A DNA stretch of 39,627 nt from Planctomycetota bacterium (GCA_026386955.1 JAPLMQ010000208.1:1-39627); one strand, 5' to 3'. Positions 23,373 to 31,707 are shown, numbered from the stretch's first letter. The notes: a model not told the origin generated them from the sequence alone. Numbers and translations are program-made.

Positions 23373-24827
23373 TCAAGCCCCCGCGCCGCCCGAGACGTTC
23401 ATGTTCATCCCCACCGGGTGCACCAGCTCGACGAACAACTTGTCCGAGGGGATCAGCTTCGCGTCGTTGATGATCTGGCGGGGGTCGAAGGTCTTCTTGA
23501 TCGACAGGAAGGTCTGCAGCGTCGCGGCGCTGTAGAGCTTGGGCATGAGGTGGAGCTTCTCGACGCCCACGCCGTGCTCGCCGGTGATCGTCCCGCCGAT
23601 CTCGATGCAGTATTCGAGGATCTCCTGGCTGGCGATGAGCGTCCGCTGCACCTCCTCGGGCTTGTCCTCGTCGAAGAGCAGGATGGGGTGGACGTTCCCG
23701 TCGCCGGCGTGGAAGACGTTGGTGATGGTCAGCCCGTGGCGCTTGCCGATGGCGTTGATGCGCTCCATCGCCTCGGGCAGCTTCGATCGCGGGATGCAGG
23801 CGTCCTGCGTGCAGTAGCTCCGGCTGATGCGCCCGATGGCGCCGAAGGCCTTCTTGCGGGCCGACCACAGCTCCGCCCGCCGCGCGGGGTCGGAGCAGCG
23901 CTTGCAGTCGCGGGCGTTGTTTTTCTGCGCGATGACAAGCATCGCCTCCATCTGCTCGTCGAGCACCTCGTCGACGCCGTCGATCTCCAGCAGCAAGAGC
24001 GCCGCCGCATCGGAGGGGAACCCGAAGTGGAAGGCCTGCTCGACTACTTGGATCATCGCCCCGTCCATCATCTCCATCGAGGTCGGCAAGATCCCCGCGG
24101 CGATCACGTCGGTCACCGTCTTGCACGCGTCGGCGGTCGAAGGAAACACGGCATAGACCGTGCGGAAATGCTTGGGCTTGGGCGCCAGCCGGCACCAGAG
24201 CCGGGTGATGATCCCGAAGGTGCCCTCGCTCCCGCAGAGCAACGCGGGCAAATCGGGCCCGACGCCGTCGAAGAGCTGCCCCGCGCGGGTCTGGATGATC
24301 GTCCCGTCGGGGAGGACCATCTCGACGCCCAGGATGTGGTTGACCGTCACGCCGTGCTTGAGCGTGTTGATGCCGCCCGCGTTGGTCGCGGCGTTCCCGC
24401 CGATGGTCGCCGCCCGCTGGCTGGAGGGGTCGGGCGAGAAGTGGAAACCCGAGGCGGCGACGGCGTCGGAGAGCGCGAGGTTGCGCACGCCCGCCTGCAC
24501 GATCGCCATCCGGTTCGTGATGTCGATCTTCTCGATCTTCGTCATCCTGCTCGTCGAGACCAGCACCCCGTCGCCGAACGAGACGCACCCGCCCGCGAGC
24601 CCCGTCCCGCTCCCGCGCGGGACGATCGCGAGGTTGTGCTTGTTGAGGATCTTCACCGCCGCCGAGACCTGCTCGGTGTCGATGGGGAAGACCACCGCGA
24701 TGGGCATGCCCTTGGCGATCGGGAAGCCGTCGCACTCGTAGACGCGCAGCTCGTTGGGGTCGGAGACGACGCCTCGCTCGCCGAGGACGGCGCGAAGCTC
24801 AGCGATGGCGGGATGGGGCGTTGGCAT
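23373..24827 (-). CDS. FAD-linked oxidase, glycolate oxidase subunit GlcD-like
   Basis: A 484-residue 2-hydroxyacid dehydrogenase of the FAD-binding PCMH (FAD_binding_4 plus FAD-oxidase C) family. PCMH landmarks are VVFPIDTEQVSAAVKILNKH, IVPRGSGTGLAGGCVSF, HFSPDPSSQRAATIGGNAATNAGGINTLKHGVT and LLCGSEGTFGIITR. The C-terminal half has the conserved NVFHAGDGNVHPILLFD and GTITGEHGVGVEKL. It oxidises glycolate or lactate-type acids and passes electrons to the chain, normally with GlcE and GlcF, which are not adjacent here. ATG 24827 is chosen; the frame is open further up to 25013 without homology. Convergent with tsaC. Confidence 0.9.
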   Translation of the reverse strand: MPTPHPAIAELRAVLGERGVVSDPNELRVYECDGFPIAKGMPIAVVFPIDTEQVSAAVKILNKHNLAIVPRGSGTGLAGGCVSFGDGVLVSTSRMTKIEKIDITNRMAIVQAGVRNLALSDAVAASGFHFSPDPSSQRAATIGGNAATNAGGINTLKHGVTVNHILGVEMVLPDGTIIQTRAGQLFDGVGPDLPALLCGSEGTFGIITRLWCRLAPKPKHFRTVYAVFPSTADACKTVTDVIAAGILPTSMEMMDGAMIQVVEQAFHFGFPSDAAALLLLEIDGVDEVLDEQMEAMLVIAQKNNARDCKRCSDPARRAELWSARKKAFGAIGRISRSYCTQDACIPRSKLPEAMERINAIGKRHGLTITNVFHAGDGNVHPILLFDEDKPEEVQRTLIASQEILEYCIEIGGTITGEHGVGVEKLHLMPKLYSAATLQTFLSIKKTFDPRQIINDAKLIPSDKLFVELVHPVGMNMNVSGGAGA

Positions 24828-25009
24828 CACACGGCATCTTAAGGGCGTCGGACGCGATGGCCAACCGAAGACCATCCGATGGGCCAACGCACAACGCCGT
24901 GTGCGTCCCCCCGCCCCCGCACACGGCGTCGTCCGGCCGCGATGCCTCGCGCGGCCGTCCCAAGCGTAGATGTCGATCTGTTCGGACTCGCGACGGCGTG
25001 CGCCGCTCC

Positions 25010-25435
25010 TCACCGCACCGTCTGGCTAACCTGCACGCGGTACGTGCTCGTGCGCGAGTAGTCGTGCACGTGGCCGTTGCTCTGCGTCTGGTGGTCCGAG
25101 GTGTAGGTCACGCTCTGCTCGAAGACCGCCGAGCGCGAGCCGTCGTAGGCGACCGGATCGCTCACGTCGCGGCGGTAGGTGTACCAAGGCAGTTCGCCCG
25201 ACCTCGGCCCAGCCGCGGACTCGGCATTGAGCCGGGCGAGCGAGGGCGAATCAAGCGCGAGCGATCCGGTTGGCGGGCCCGGATTGGCGAACGCGGCATC
25301 GCGCGCCGCGCTGCAGCACGCCTGCGACTGGCACCCCGCGAGTGCGAGGAACGCCGCGATGCAGACCACGCGCACGCCCATGCGGAGCAGGCCCGCGCGG
25401 GAGAAAATCGGCGATCGGAGAATCAAATCGCTCAT
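25010..25435 (-). CDS. Lipoprotein, hypothetical
   Basis: A 141-residue protein with a signal peptide ending in a lipobox: LRMGVRVVCIAAFLALAGC, so the mature chain starts at that Cys, followed by two further Cys pairs (QSQACCSAARD). The mature part has a strand-rich end (AVFEQSVTYTSDHQTQSNGHVHDYSRTSTYRVQVSQTV). I do not recognise the family. It lies upstream of the FAD oxidase on the same strand, 182 bp away, and diverges from the peroxiredoxin gene. ATG 25435 is used; MGVRVV about 18 residues further in would also give a signal peptide. Confidence 0.65.
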   Translation of the reverse strand: MSDLILRSPIFSRAGLLRMGVRVVCIAAFLALAGCQSQACCSAARDAAFANPGPPTGSLALDSPSLARLNAESAAGPRSGELPWYTYRRDVSDPVAYDGSRSAVFEQSVTYTSDHQTQSNGHVHDYSRTSTYRVQVSQTVR

Positions 25436-25654
25436 GGCAGGATGACTTCAGCGAAGCCCGTGCCGCCGAGCGCCACGGCCATGCCCACAAGCCCATGGCG
25501 GAACCTATCCACATGTCAATTATACGTTTATGCGTCCAATGGGCCGACGGTCGACTTCCCCGAAGTTCGCCCCGGCACACGTCCGGTCAATCCGCCTGTT
25601 GCCCCGCCGCAACACCGCCACCCGCCGACAGGCGCGTTCCCGCAACGCCTCGAC

Positions 25655-25683
25655 TGGACTTTAGAACCATTCTAAGATAACAT
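25655..25683 (+). promoter_or_regulatory. Peroxiredoxin promoter with PerR/Fur-like palindrome between -35 and -10
   Basis: TGGACT (25655-25660) and TAACAT (25678-25683) are spaced by exactly 17 bp, each matching 4 of 6 bases of the sigma-70 consensus. The 15-bp palindrome TTAGAACCATTCTAA (25661-25675) fills the spacer. It has the 7-1-7 layout of PerR/Fur boxes (TTATAATnATTATAA type) with 6 of 7 half-site positions symmetric. It lies 170 bp upstream of a peroxiredoxin, the usual context for a peroxide-sensing repressor. No regulator gene is in the window. Confidence 0.5.
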
Positions 25684-25852
25684 CCTCGCCTTCACCAAGG
25701 TCGGCAGGCCCCTCCGGGCCTTCGGGGCACGTCCGCCCCTTGCCGCTCCGCTCCTCGCCGTATGGACCGTGAACGCTTCGCGGTCTGGTTGACCGCTCAA
25801 CGTCGCTCTTCCTTTTCCCCCCTCTATTCTCAGTTCCTCAAGGAGACTCACG

Positions 25853-26383
25853 ATGGCCGTGCAGGTTGGATCACCCGCCCCCAAGTTCAAGGCCCAAGCC
25901 TATCTCGCCACCACCGACAGCTTCAAGGAAATCTCCCTTGACGACTACAAGGACAAGTGGCTGATCCTCTACTTCTACCCCCTCGACTTCACCTTCGTCT
26001 GCCCCACCGAGATCACCGGCTTCGACAAGAAGATCGGCGACTTCAAGGACCGCAACACCGAGGTCCTCGCCTGCTCGATCGACAGCCAGTACAGCCACAA
26101 GGGCTGGTGCGCCTCCCACAACGACCTCAAGAAGCTCAAGCACGCGATGCTCGCCGACATCACCAAGCGCATCTCGATGGACTACGGCGTCCTCCTGCCC
26201 GAGAAGGGCATCGCCCTCCGCGGCACCTTCATCATCGACCCCAAGGGCAACGTCCGCTGGGCGTCGGTCAATGACACCGCCGTCGGCCGGAACATCGACG
26301 AGGTCATCCGCGTCCTCGACGCCCTCCAGACCGAGAAGCTCTGCGCCTGCGATTGGAAGAAGGGCGAGAAGACCCTGAACTGA
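25853..26383 (+). CDS. Typical 2-Cys peroxiredoxin (AhpC/Prx1 type)
   Basis: A thiol peroxidase that reduces hydrogen peroxide and alkyl hydroperoxides. Peroxidatic Cys50 sits in the invariant YPLDFTFVCPTE (P43, T47, C50), followed by EVLACSIDSQYSHKGWC and RGTFIIDPKGNVRW. The resolving Cys is in the C-terminal EKLCACDWKKGEKTLN (C164 and C166), where most AhpC have a single Cys in VCPANW; the CxC arrangement is unusual. The 176-residue length is slightly short. The start is fixed by AAGGAG nine bases upstream of ATG 25853. Expression is probably peroxide-responsive because a palindromic operator-like site occupies the promoter spacer. Confidence 0.93.
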   Translation: MAVQVGSPAPKFKAQAYLATTDSFKEISLDDYKDKWLILYFYPLDFTFVCPTEITGFDKKIGDFKDRNTEVLACSIDSQYSHKGWCASHNDLKKLKHAMLADITKRISMDYGVLLPEKGIALRGTFIIDPKGNVRWASVNDTAVGRNIDEVIRVLDALQTEKLCACDWKKGEKTLN

Positions 26384-26439
26384 TCGCCTCGCACGACGCG
26401 CGTGGCCCATCCCGGCCTCACGCATCCCGCGAATCCCTC

Positions 26440-26470
26440 AACCCCGTGGCCCCTGCCGCGGGGTTGTTTA
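26440..26470 (+). terminator. Intrinsic terminator of the peroxiredoxin gene
   Basis: AACCCCG (26440-26446) pairs with CGGGGTT (26459-26465) across a 12-base loop, followed by the T-rich GTTTATTT. It lies 57 bp after the stop codon and just before repeat copy E. Confidence 0.7.
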
Positions 26471-26485
26471 TTTGGGCTCACTCCC

Positions 26486-26722
26486 ATCAGGCGCAGTCTG
26501 ATCAGAGACGGACACTGTGTGTCCGACTTCAAGGCGAGGCGGTACCCCGCCCGCGCGAATCGCCGACTGCCATGAACCGCCTGGTTTCACGCGGCGCCTG
26601 CGCCAAAAGCTTGTTTCCGAGCGTCTCATCTGCTCTCGACGACGCCAACGACGCCGACACTTCGCGCGGGCGGAGTACCGCCTCGCCCGTTCTTCGGCGA
26701 CACAGTCGCCGTCTCTGATCAG
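26486..26722. repeat. Family 1 palindromic element, copy E (- orientation)
   Basis: A 225-bp core (26498-26722) flanked by CTGATCAG, with the terminal hairpin at its left end in slightly mismatched form (ATCAGGC-GCA-GTCTGAT, 26486-26502). Outer hairpins are GGACAC-TGT-GTGTCC (left) and GGCGAC-ACA-GTCGCC (right). Inner hairpins are GCGG-TACC-CCGC and GGCGG-AGTA-CCGCC. Read on the minus strand, its centre matches copies B and C. It lies downstream of the peroxiredoxin terminator and upstream of the beta-propeller gene. A TACACT box at 26757-26762 may be a -10 for the latter. Confidence 0.85.
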
Positions 26723-26800
26723 ACAAAGAGCGTTTCAACAGCGCACCCGCCATCGCTACACTGCATCCTTCGCCCGTCTCCTTTCCTCCGGAACCCACCC

Positions 26801-27937
26801 ATGCCCTCCACCCCCGCCACCGCCCCCTCCCGCGCCGACCTCCTGCTGGGCTACTCGGTCTTCCGCAACGACGACCCGCGCGGGCAGTTCTACTGCTGGC
26901 GGACCATGCGGGCGATGCTCGCCCACGCCGACGGCACCCGCCGCTCCGAAGCCGCCCCCGCCCTCATCGACGCCCCCGACGTCTGGACCCAGTTCGCCGG
27001 CTGGTCGCCCGACGGCAAGCTCGCCATCATCGCCCGCGCCTGGGAGAGCGAGGAGAACTACAAGTGGGAGCGTGCCAACTCCACCTTCCGCATGACCGAG
27101 GGCTGGCTGCTCGACTCCTGCCTGGTCGACCTCGAAACCCGCAAGGCGGAGAACGTCACCGGCGTCGACCGCGTCAGCGCCTACAACTCCGGGCTCTTCT
27201 TCTGGCCCGGCGACCCCAACCGCCTGGGCTTCCAGGCCCTCATCGACAGCGTCTCGCACCCCTACTCGATGGACCGCGACGGCAAGAACAAGAAGGACCT
27301 CACCGCCGGCAAGGCCGAGTTCACCTACGGCTTCTCCGCCTCGCCCGACGGGAAGCGCATCGCCTACCACAAGAACTACCAGGTCTACGTCGCCAACGCC
27401 GACGGCACGAACGCCGTCCGCGTCGACACCGGCCACCCCTTCCACTTCTGTCCCACCTGGTCGTTCGACGGGCAATGGCTGCTCTTCCTCGACGGCGAGC
27501 ATTACAAATGCCATCCCGCCGTAGTCGCCGCCGACGGCTCCAACTTCCGCAAGCTCGCCGACCGCGGCGGATACCGCGGCGTCACCGAGTGCCTCGTCCA
27601 CCCCGACTTCCACAGCGCCTCAAGCGACGTCCCCGTCTGGACGCCCGACAACCGCTGGATCTACTACACCGCCCGCGTCGGCAACGCCATCGAGCTCATG
27701 CGCATCGCCCTCGCCCCCGACGCCAAGCCCGAGCAGCTCTCCCACTCCAAGCCCGACGTCACCCACTACCACCCGAAGATCTCGCCCGACGGGAACTGGG
27801 TCATGTTCGGCTCCGACCGCGACGGCCGCCGCCAGCTCTACGTCGCCCGCGCCGACGGCTCCGAGGCCGCCCAGTTCACCGACGTCCCCGAAGGCCACTC
27901 CGCGATGCACGGCCACTGGCGCGGCGGGCGCGACTGA
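26801..27937 (+). CDS. WD40/TolB-like beta-propeller protein, cytoplasmic
   Basis: A 378-residue protein built of PD40-type blades, each with an S-P-D-G-x-x-hydrophobic motif: GWSPDGKLAII, SASPDGKRIAYHKN, WSFDGQWLLFL, WTPDNRWIYYT and ISPDGNWVMFGSDRDGRRQLYVARADGS. It lacks a signal peptide, so unlike TolB it should stay in the cytoplasm. Such stand-alone propellers are related to oligogalacturonate-lyase-like and dipeptidyl-peptidase-like propellers; no catalytic residues are identifiable here, so binding or an unknown hydrolytic role are both possible. Start ATG 26801. It ends 18 bp before the TMTC-like gene, so the two may be cotranscribed. Confidence 0.75.
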   Translation: MPSTPATAPSRADLLLGYSVFRNDDPRGQFYCWRTMRAMLAHADGTRRSEAAPALIDAPDVWTQFAGWSPDGKLAIIARAWESEENYKWERANSTFRMTEGWLLDSCLVDLETRKAENVTGVDRVSAYNSGLFFWPGDPNRLGFQALIDSVSHPYSMDRDGKNKKDLTAGKAEFTYGFSASPDGKRIAYHKNYQVYVANADGTNAVRVDTGHPFHFCPTWSFDGQWLLFLDGEHYKCHPAVVAADGSNFRKLADRGGYRGVTECLVHPDFHSASSDVPVWTPDNRWIYYTARVGNAIELMRIALAPDAKPEQLSHSKPDVTHYHPKISPDGNWVMFGSDRDGRRQLYVARADGSEAAQFTDVPEGHSAMHGHWRGGRD

Positions 27938-27955
27938 CCCGCCGACCCTCGATCC

Positions 27956-29809
27956 ATGCACCTCAAGCGCCTCATCATCCCGCTCCTGCTGGGGCTCACG
28001 CTCCTGACCTTCTGGCGTGTCACCCACGCGGGCTTCTTCATCTGGGACGACGACGACTACGTCCGCCACAACGCTCACGTGCAGCAGGGCCTCTCGCGAG
28101 AGTCGGTCACGTGGGCCCTGACCACCAACGAGCCGGGCTACCCGATGTCGTTGACGTGGCTCTCCTTCATGGCCGACCACCAGTTCTCCGGCCTCGACCC
28201 CGCGGCCTTCCACCGCACCAACCTGATCCTCCACGCCCTCAACGCCGTCTGGCTCTTCCTGGTCCTGCGCATGCTCACCGGCGCGACTTGGCGGAGCGCG
28301 CTGGTCGCCTTCGTCTGGGCGCTCCACCCGCAGCGGGCGGAGTCGGTCGCCTGGATCGCCGAGCGCAAGGACGTCCTGAGCGCGGGGCTCGCGATGGGCG
28401 TGATCGCCGCCTACGCCCACTACTCGCGGGCGCCGTCGGTCGGGCGATACCTCCTCATCGTCGCGGCCATGGTCCTGGGCCTGCTCGCCAAGGTGATGCT
28501 GGTGACGCTCCCGTTCCTGCTGCTCGTGCTCGACTTCTGGCCCCTGCGCCGGTTCCGGGCAGGGGCGGAACTTGGGTCGAACCCGAGCGCGGCGACTGAT
28601 GACTCCGCGCCTCGCACACCCGTCTTCGCCCGTGCGTCGATTTCCCGCCTCGTCCTCGAAAAGCTCCCGCTGCTCGGCGTCGTCCTCTGCTTCTGCATCC
28701 TGACCTACGTCGGCCAATCCAGCCGCGGCTTCGTCGCCTCCACCGCGGCCATGAGCATGCCCGACCGGCTCGCCAACAGCGTCCTCTCCTACGTCCGCTA
28801 CGCCGAGAAGATGCTGCGCGTCGACGCGCTGGGCGTCTATTACCCCTACCCGATCCGCTTCCCCGTCCCGCTCATGGTCGGGTGCGTCGCGCTGCTGCTG
28901 GCCGTGAGCGCGATGGCGCTCTGGTTCGCGCGGCGCAAGCCCTGGCTCATCGCCGGCTGGTGCTGGTACCTGGGGATGCTCGTGCCGGTGATCGGGCTGG
29001 TCCAGCTCTCGGGGCAGGGCTTCGCCGACCGCTACAGCTACCTCCCGACGATCGGCATCCTCATCATGCTGGCGTGGTCGATCCCCGCCTCGTGGGGCGA
29101 GCGCCCGCTCGGCCGGGCGGCGCTGGGGGCCGCATCCGCCGCGCTGGTGCTGACGTTCGCGGGATTCACCTGGGTTCAGGTGGGTTACTGGCGCGACACC
29201 GCCGATCTGCTCCGCCACACGCTTCGCGTCACCGCGCCGAACTTCGTCGTCGAATACAACCTGGGCAACGTGCTGGTCGAGCGCCAGGACTTCCGCGAGG
29301 CGGCCACGCACTTCCGCCGCGCGGCGGAGATCAGCCCGGGCATGGTCGAGGCCCACTTCAATCTGGGCGTGACCGAACAGAAGCTCAACGATCCCCTCGC
29401 GGCCACAGACGCCTTCCGCCGCGCGCTCGACATCAATCCAGACCACCCCGACGCCCGCAACAACCTCGCGGTCGCCCTGAGCCAGACGGGACGGCTCAAC
29501 GAGGCGATCCTCGAGTACCGCCGGATCCTCGCCCGCAAGCCCGACGACCCGCAGGCGAACAACAACCTCGCGAACACGCTCGTCCGCCGAGGCGACTTCG
29601 CCGCCGCCGTGACCCATTACGAGAAGGCGATCGCCGCCCAACCCGGGTTCCTCATGGCCCACATCAACCTCGGCAAGGCCTTGGCGAACCTCGGACGGAT
29701 CGACGCCGCCCTCGCCCGGCTGGAGATTGCCCGAAGCCTCGCACCCGACGACCCGACGATCGCGCAGACGATCGCAGTGGTCCGGCAAATCCGCGACGCG
29801 CCGAAGTGA
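27956..29809 (+). CDS. TMTC-like membrane protein with C-terminal TPR repeats
   Basis: A 617-residue protein. The N-terminal about 420 residues are polytopic (first helix LIIPLLLGLTLLTFWRVTH). They carry signatures of the TMTC/GT-C-like family: FFIWDDDDYVRHN in the first loop, where acidic residues are expected to be catalytic, and WALHPQRAESVAWIAERKDVLSAGLAMG. From about residue 425 at least five TPR units follow (VVEYNLGNVLVERQDFREAATHFRRAAEISP, AHFNLGVTEQKLNDPLAATDAFRRALDINP and so on). The family includes protein O-mannosyltransferases in animals; bacterial members are less well characterised. It is predicted to be in the inner membrane, perhaps glycosylating exported proteins. Start ATG 27956. 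Confidence 0.82.
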   Translation: MHLKRLIIPLLLGLTLLTFWRVTHAGFFIWDDDDYVRHNAHVQQGLSRESVTWALTTNEPGYPMSLTWLSFMADHQFSGLDPAAFHRTNLILHALNAVWLFLVLRMLTGATWRSALVAFVWALHPQRAESVAWIAERKDVLSAGLAMGVIAAYAHYSRAPSVGRYLLIVAAMVLGLLAKVMLVTLPFLLLVLDFWPLRRFRAGAELGSNPSAATDDSAPRTPVFARASISRLVLEKLPLLGVVLCFCILTYVGQSSRGFVASTAAMSMPDRLANSVLSYVRYAEKMLRVDALGVYYPYPIRFPVPLMVGCVALLLAVSAMALWFARRKPWLIAGWCWYLGMLVPVIGLVQLSGQGFADRYSYLPTIGILIMLAWSIPASWGERPLGRAALGAASAALVLTFAGFTWVQVGYWRDTADLLRHTLRVTAPNFVVEYNLGNVLVERQDFREAATHFRRAAEISPGMVEAHFNLGVTEQKLNDPLAATDAFRRALDINPDHPDARNNLAVALSQTGRLNEAILEYRRILARKPDDPQANNNLANTLVRRGDFAAAVTHYEKAIAAQPGFLMAHINLGKALANLGRIDAALARLEIARSLAPDDPTIAQTIAVVRQIRDAPK

Positions 29810-29869
29810 CGCCGTGTCCCGCCACCCTGTGGCCTCTTTGCCGTCCGCCTGCCCCATGCTAGAATCCCG

Positions 29870-29875
29870 ACGTCG
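29870..29875 (+). promoter_or_regulatory. Possible -10 box of the tRNA-Val gene
   Basis: TAGAAT, 40 bp before the mature tRNA 5' end. A -35 box at the usual spacing is not convincing. Confidence 0.35.
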
Positions 29876-29915
29876 CGGGCTCGCCCGGGGCACGCCTGCT
29901 GTCTGAAATCTTCGA

Positions 29916-29989
29916 CCGCCCTTAGCTCAGTTGGCTAGAGCGCTCCCTTCACACGGGAGAGGTCGCTGGTTCAAGTCCAGCAGGGCGGA
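29916..29989 (+). tRNA. tRNA-Val (anticodon CAC)
   Basis: A 74-nt cloverleaf: acceptor CCGCCCT paired with AGGGCGG and discriminator A; D-arm GCTCAGTTGGCTAGAGC; anticodon stem CTCCC/GGGAG with loop TTCACAC, anticodon CAC at 29950-29952; T-arm GCTGG-TTCAAGT-CCAGC. CCA is not encoded. It reads the GUG valine codon. The 3' two-thirds is overlapped on the opposite strand by the 3' end of a tyrosine integrase gene, so this tRNA is the likely attachment site of an integrated element extending to the right. Confidence 0.95.
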
Positions 29990-31456
29990 TTTGCGCGAAT
30001 CGCGTGAAATGCCGTGTTTTCCGGGGTTTGCAGGGGTTTTAGGGGGGTTCGCGAGCCCCCCGCCCCTTCCCTCCCGACCGCCACCAACCGACACAAACCG
30101 CCCCTTTTCTCGCCCAACTGCTGCGCCCAATGCTGCGCTTTTTGCTGCGCCTATTTCCACCGCGCCCGCCGTGGCGTCGTTCGTGCCCGTTGCGGCGACG
30201 ATTTCCACAGCCCGATTCAGGCCGGGCATGGTCGCCACGGTCCGGGCCATGTCCACGATCCCGAGAATCGTGTAGTGCTTCATCGTGGTCGAATAGCTGG
30301 CGTGCCGCATGATCCGCTGGGCGATCTGAGGGGCGACCCCCGCCCGGGCAAGGTTGGTCCCCAGCGTCGTCCTGAGGCTGTGCAGGTCGAGCACGCGGCC
30401 TTCGGCGTCGCGGCTGTCGATCTTGATCGTGAGCCCGTGGGGCTTCTTCGCCTTGCGTGCGGCCATGATGGTCAGCCGGGCCTCGGCCTCGGGCAGTTCG
30501 ACCCCCTTGGCGTTGCGGTAGACCTTGCGGGCGAGCCCGGCCCGCAGGAAGTCTTTGCGCACGGTTAGGGGCTGAACCTCTTGCGGGAACACCCGCATGG
30601 CCCCCACCACGTCGGCCGCGCCCAGCGGGCGGATCGCGTGCAACTCGGCCAGCGCGTCGCGGTGCAGCGGGATGACGTCCTCGCGCCGGCTCTTGCCCAC
30701 GGTCGCGCGAATCCGCAGCGTCGCCTTCTCCATGTCCACGTCGGACCACTTGATGCCGCACAGGTCGCCGCGCCGGAGCCCGGCCAGCGCCGCGAGGGCA
30801 TACCACGCCCGACGCCCGCGATCCTCCGCCACGGTCAACAGCAGGCCAAGCTCAGCGTCCGTCAGGGGCCGTCGAACCCGGCGGCGGTCCTGGGCCTCGT
30901 CCAGCACGGGGAGTGACGTCAAGGGGTTCGACGACGCTCGGCCACGCTCGACGCACCACGACAGGAAGGTGATTCCCACCTTGCGGTACTCGTTCACGGT
31001 CGCGGCCGCGGCCTTGCCGGCGGTCAGGTCGTTCAGGAACGGGCCGACGCGATCGGCGGTCAGGTCCGCGATCCGGTCGGCCTTCGCGCCGGCGACCATG
31101 CTCTTGAGCAGCCGCTCTTTCTTGTTCACGGTCTGCGGGTCTTGCCCGCTCCCGCGACAATGGGCGATGTAGTCGGCGACGTGGTCGGCCAGCGGCGACG
31201 ACGACGCGGCCCGCAGGCTGTCCAGCAACCCCCACGCGGCGAGGTTGTCGCGCAGCTTAGGCTGGAGTGACTCGACCCACGCCCGCATGTCGCCGGCGGG
31301 CTGGGTCTTCGTGGTCGCCAACTCGACCAGCGCGTCGATGCGGGCCTTCATGGCCTCGGCGGCAGCGGCGTAGCGGCCGGTACGGATCGCACGCCGCTTG
31401 CCGTTCCAGAAGAAGTCCACGCGGTACACGCCGTCATGCTTGAAGAGACTAGCCAT
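29927..31456 (-). CDS. Tyrosine recombinase/integrase, targeting tRNA-Val
   Basis: A 509-residue site-specific recombinase. N-terminal arm-type region MASLFKHDGVYRVDFFWNGKRRAIRTGRY, a SAM-like core-binding domain (LADHVADYIAHCRGSGQDPQTVNKKERLL), then the catalytic domain with R228 (ALAGLRRGDL), K255, H359 and R362 (LDLHSLRTTLGTNLARAG), H385 (MRHASYSTTMKHY) and the nucleophile Y395. All catalytic residues are intact. The last residues, LDLNQRPLPCEGSALAN, are the antisense translation of the tRNA and show that the gene runs into its own attachment site. Such arrangements arise by integration into the 3' end of a tRNA. A 2-bp gap separates it from the upstream HTH gene, forming one unit. Confidence 0.92.
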   Translation of the reverse strand: MASLFKHDGVYRVDFFWNGKRRAIRTGRYAAAAEAMKARIDALVELATTKTQPAGDMRAWVESLQPKLRDNLAAWGLLDSLRAASSSPLADHVADYIAHCRGSGQDPQTVNKKERLLKSMVAGAKADRIADLTADRVGPFLNDLTAGKAAAATVNEYRKVGITFLSWCVERGRASSNPLTSLPVLDEAQDRRRVRRPLTDAELGLLLTVAEDRGRRAWYALAALAGLRRGDLCGIKWSDVDMEKATLRIRATVGKSRREDVIPLHRDALAELHAIRPLGAADVVGAMRVFPQEVQPLTVRKDFLRAGLARKVYRNAKGVELPEAEARLTIMAARKAKKPHGLTIKIDSRDAEGRVLDLHSLRTTLGTNLARAGVAPQIAQRIMRHASYSTTMKHYTILGIVDMARTVATMPGLNRAVEIVAATGTNDATAGAVEIGAAKSAALGAAVGREKGRFVSVGGGREGRGGGLANPPKTPANPGKHGISRDSRKSALLDLNQRPLPCEGSALAN

Positions 31457-31458
31457 CG

Positions 31459-31701
31459 TTAGGCATCCTGCCCGTTGTGTGTGCCGAAACGTGGACCCCG
31501 TGAGACGTGAAGGTCAAGCAACTTGGCCAGCGCGTTCAGGTGCGATTGCCGCAACAGCCCGCCGGCCATGAACCGGCTCATGCTCGCCTCGGCGCAGCCG
31601 ATCAATTTGCAGATGCGGTATCGGGACAGCCCGGACGCATCGACCGCGGCCCGGATTTCATCCACAAACGTCATCGTCGGTCTTGTCTTCTGAGCGGCCA
31701 T
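31459..31701 (-). CDS. Small HTH (XRE/Cro-like) protein paired with the integrase
   Basis: An 80-residue protein whose middle (EIRAAVDASGLSRYRICKLIGCAEASMSRFMAGGLLRQSHLNALAKLLDLHV) is a Cro/C1-type helix-turn-helix. It lies 2 bp upstream of the integrase gene, the place where excisionase or integrase-control genes are usual, so it probably controls integration or excision. ATG 31701 fits the promoter just upstream, giving an essentially leaderless transcript; MTFVDEI is an alternative start ten codons in. Confidence 0.8.
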   Translation of the reverse strand: MAAQKTRPTMTFVDEIRAAVDASGLSRYRICKLIGCAEASMSRFMAGGLLRQSHLNALAKLLDLHVSRGPRFGTHNGQDA

Positions 31702-31707
31702 GGCGAA

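Noticed and set aside
27620..29893. 757-residue minus-strand frame opposite the TMTC-like gene
   Set aside because: Antisense of a clear membrane-TPR protein; no recognisable motif.
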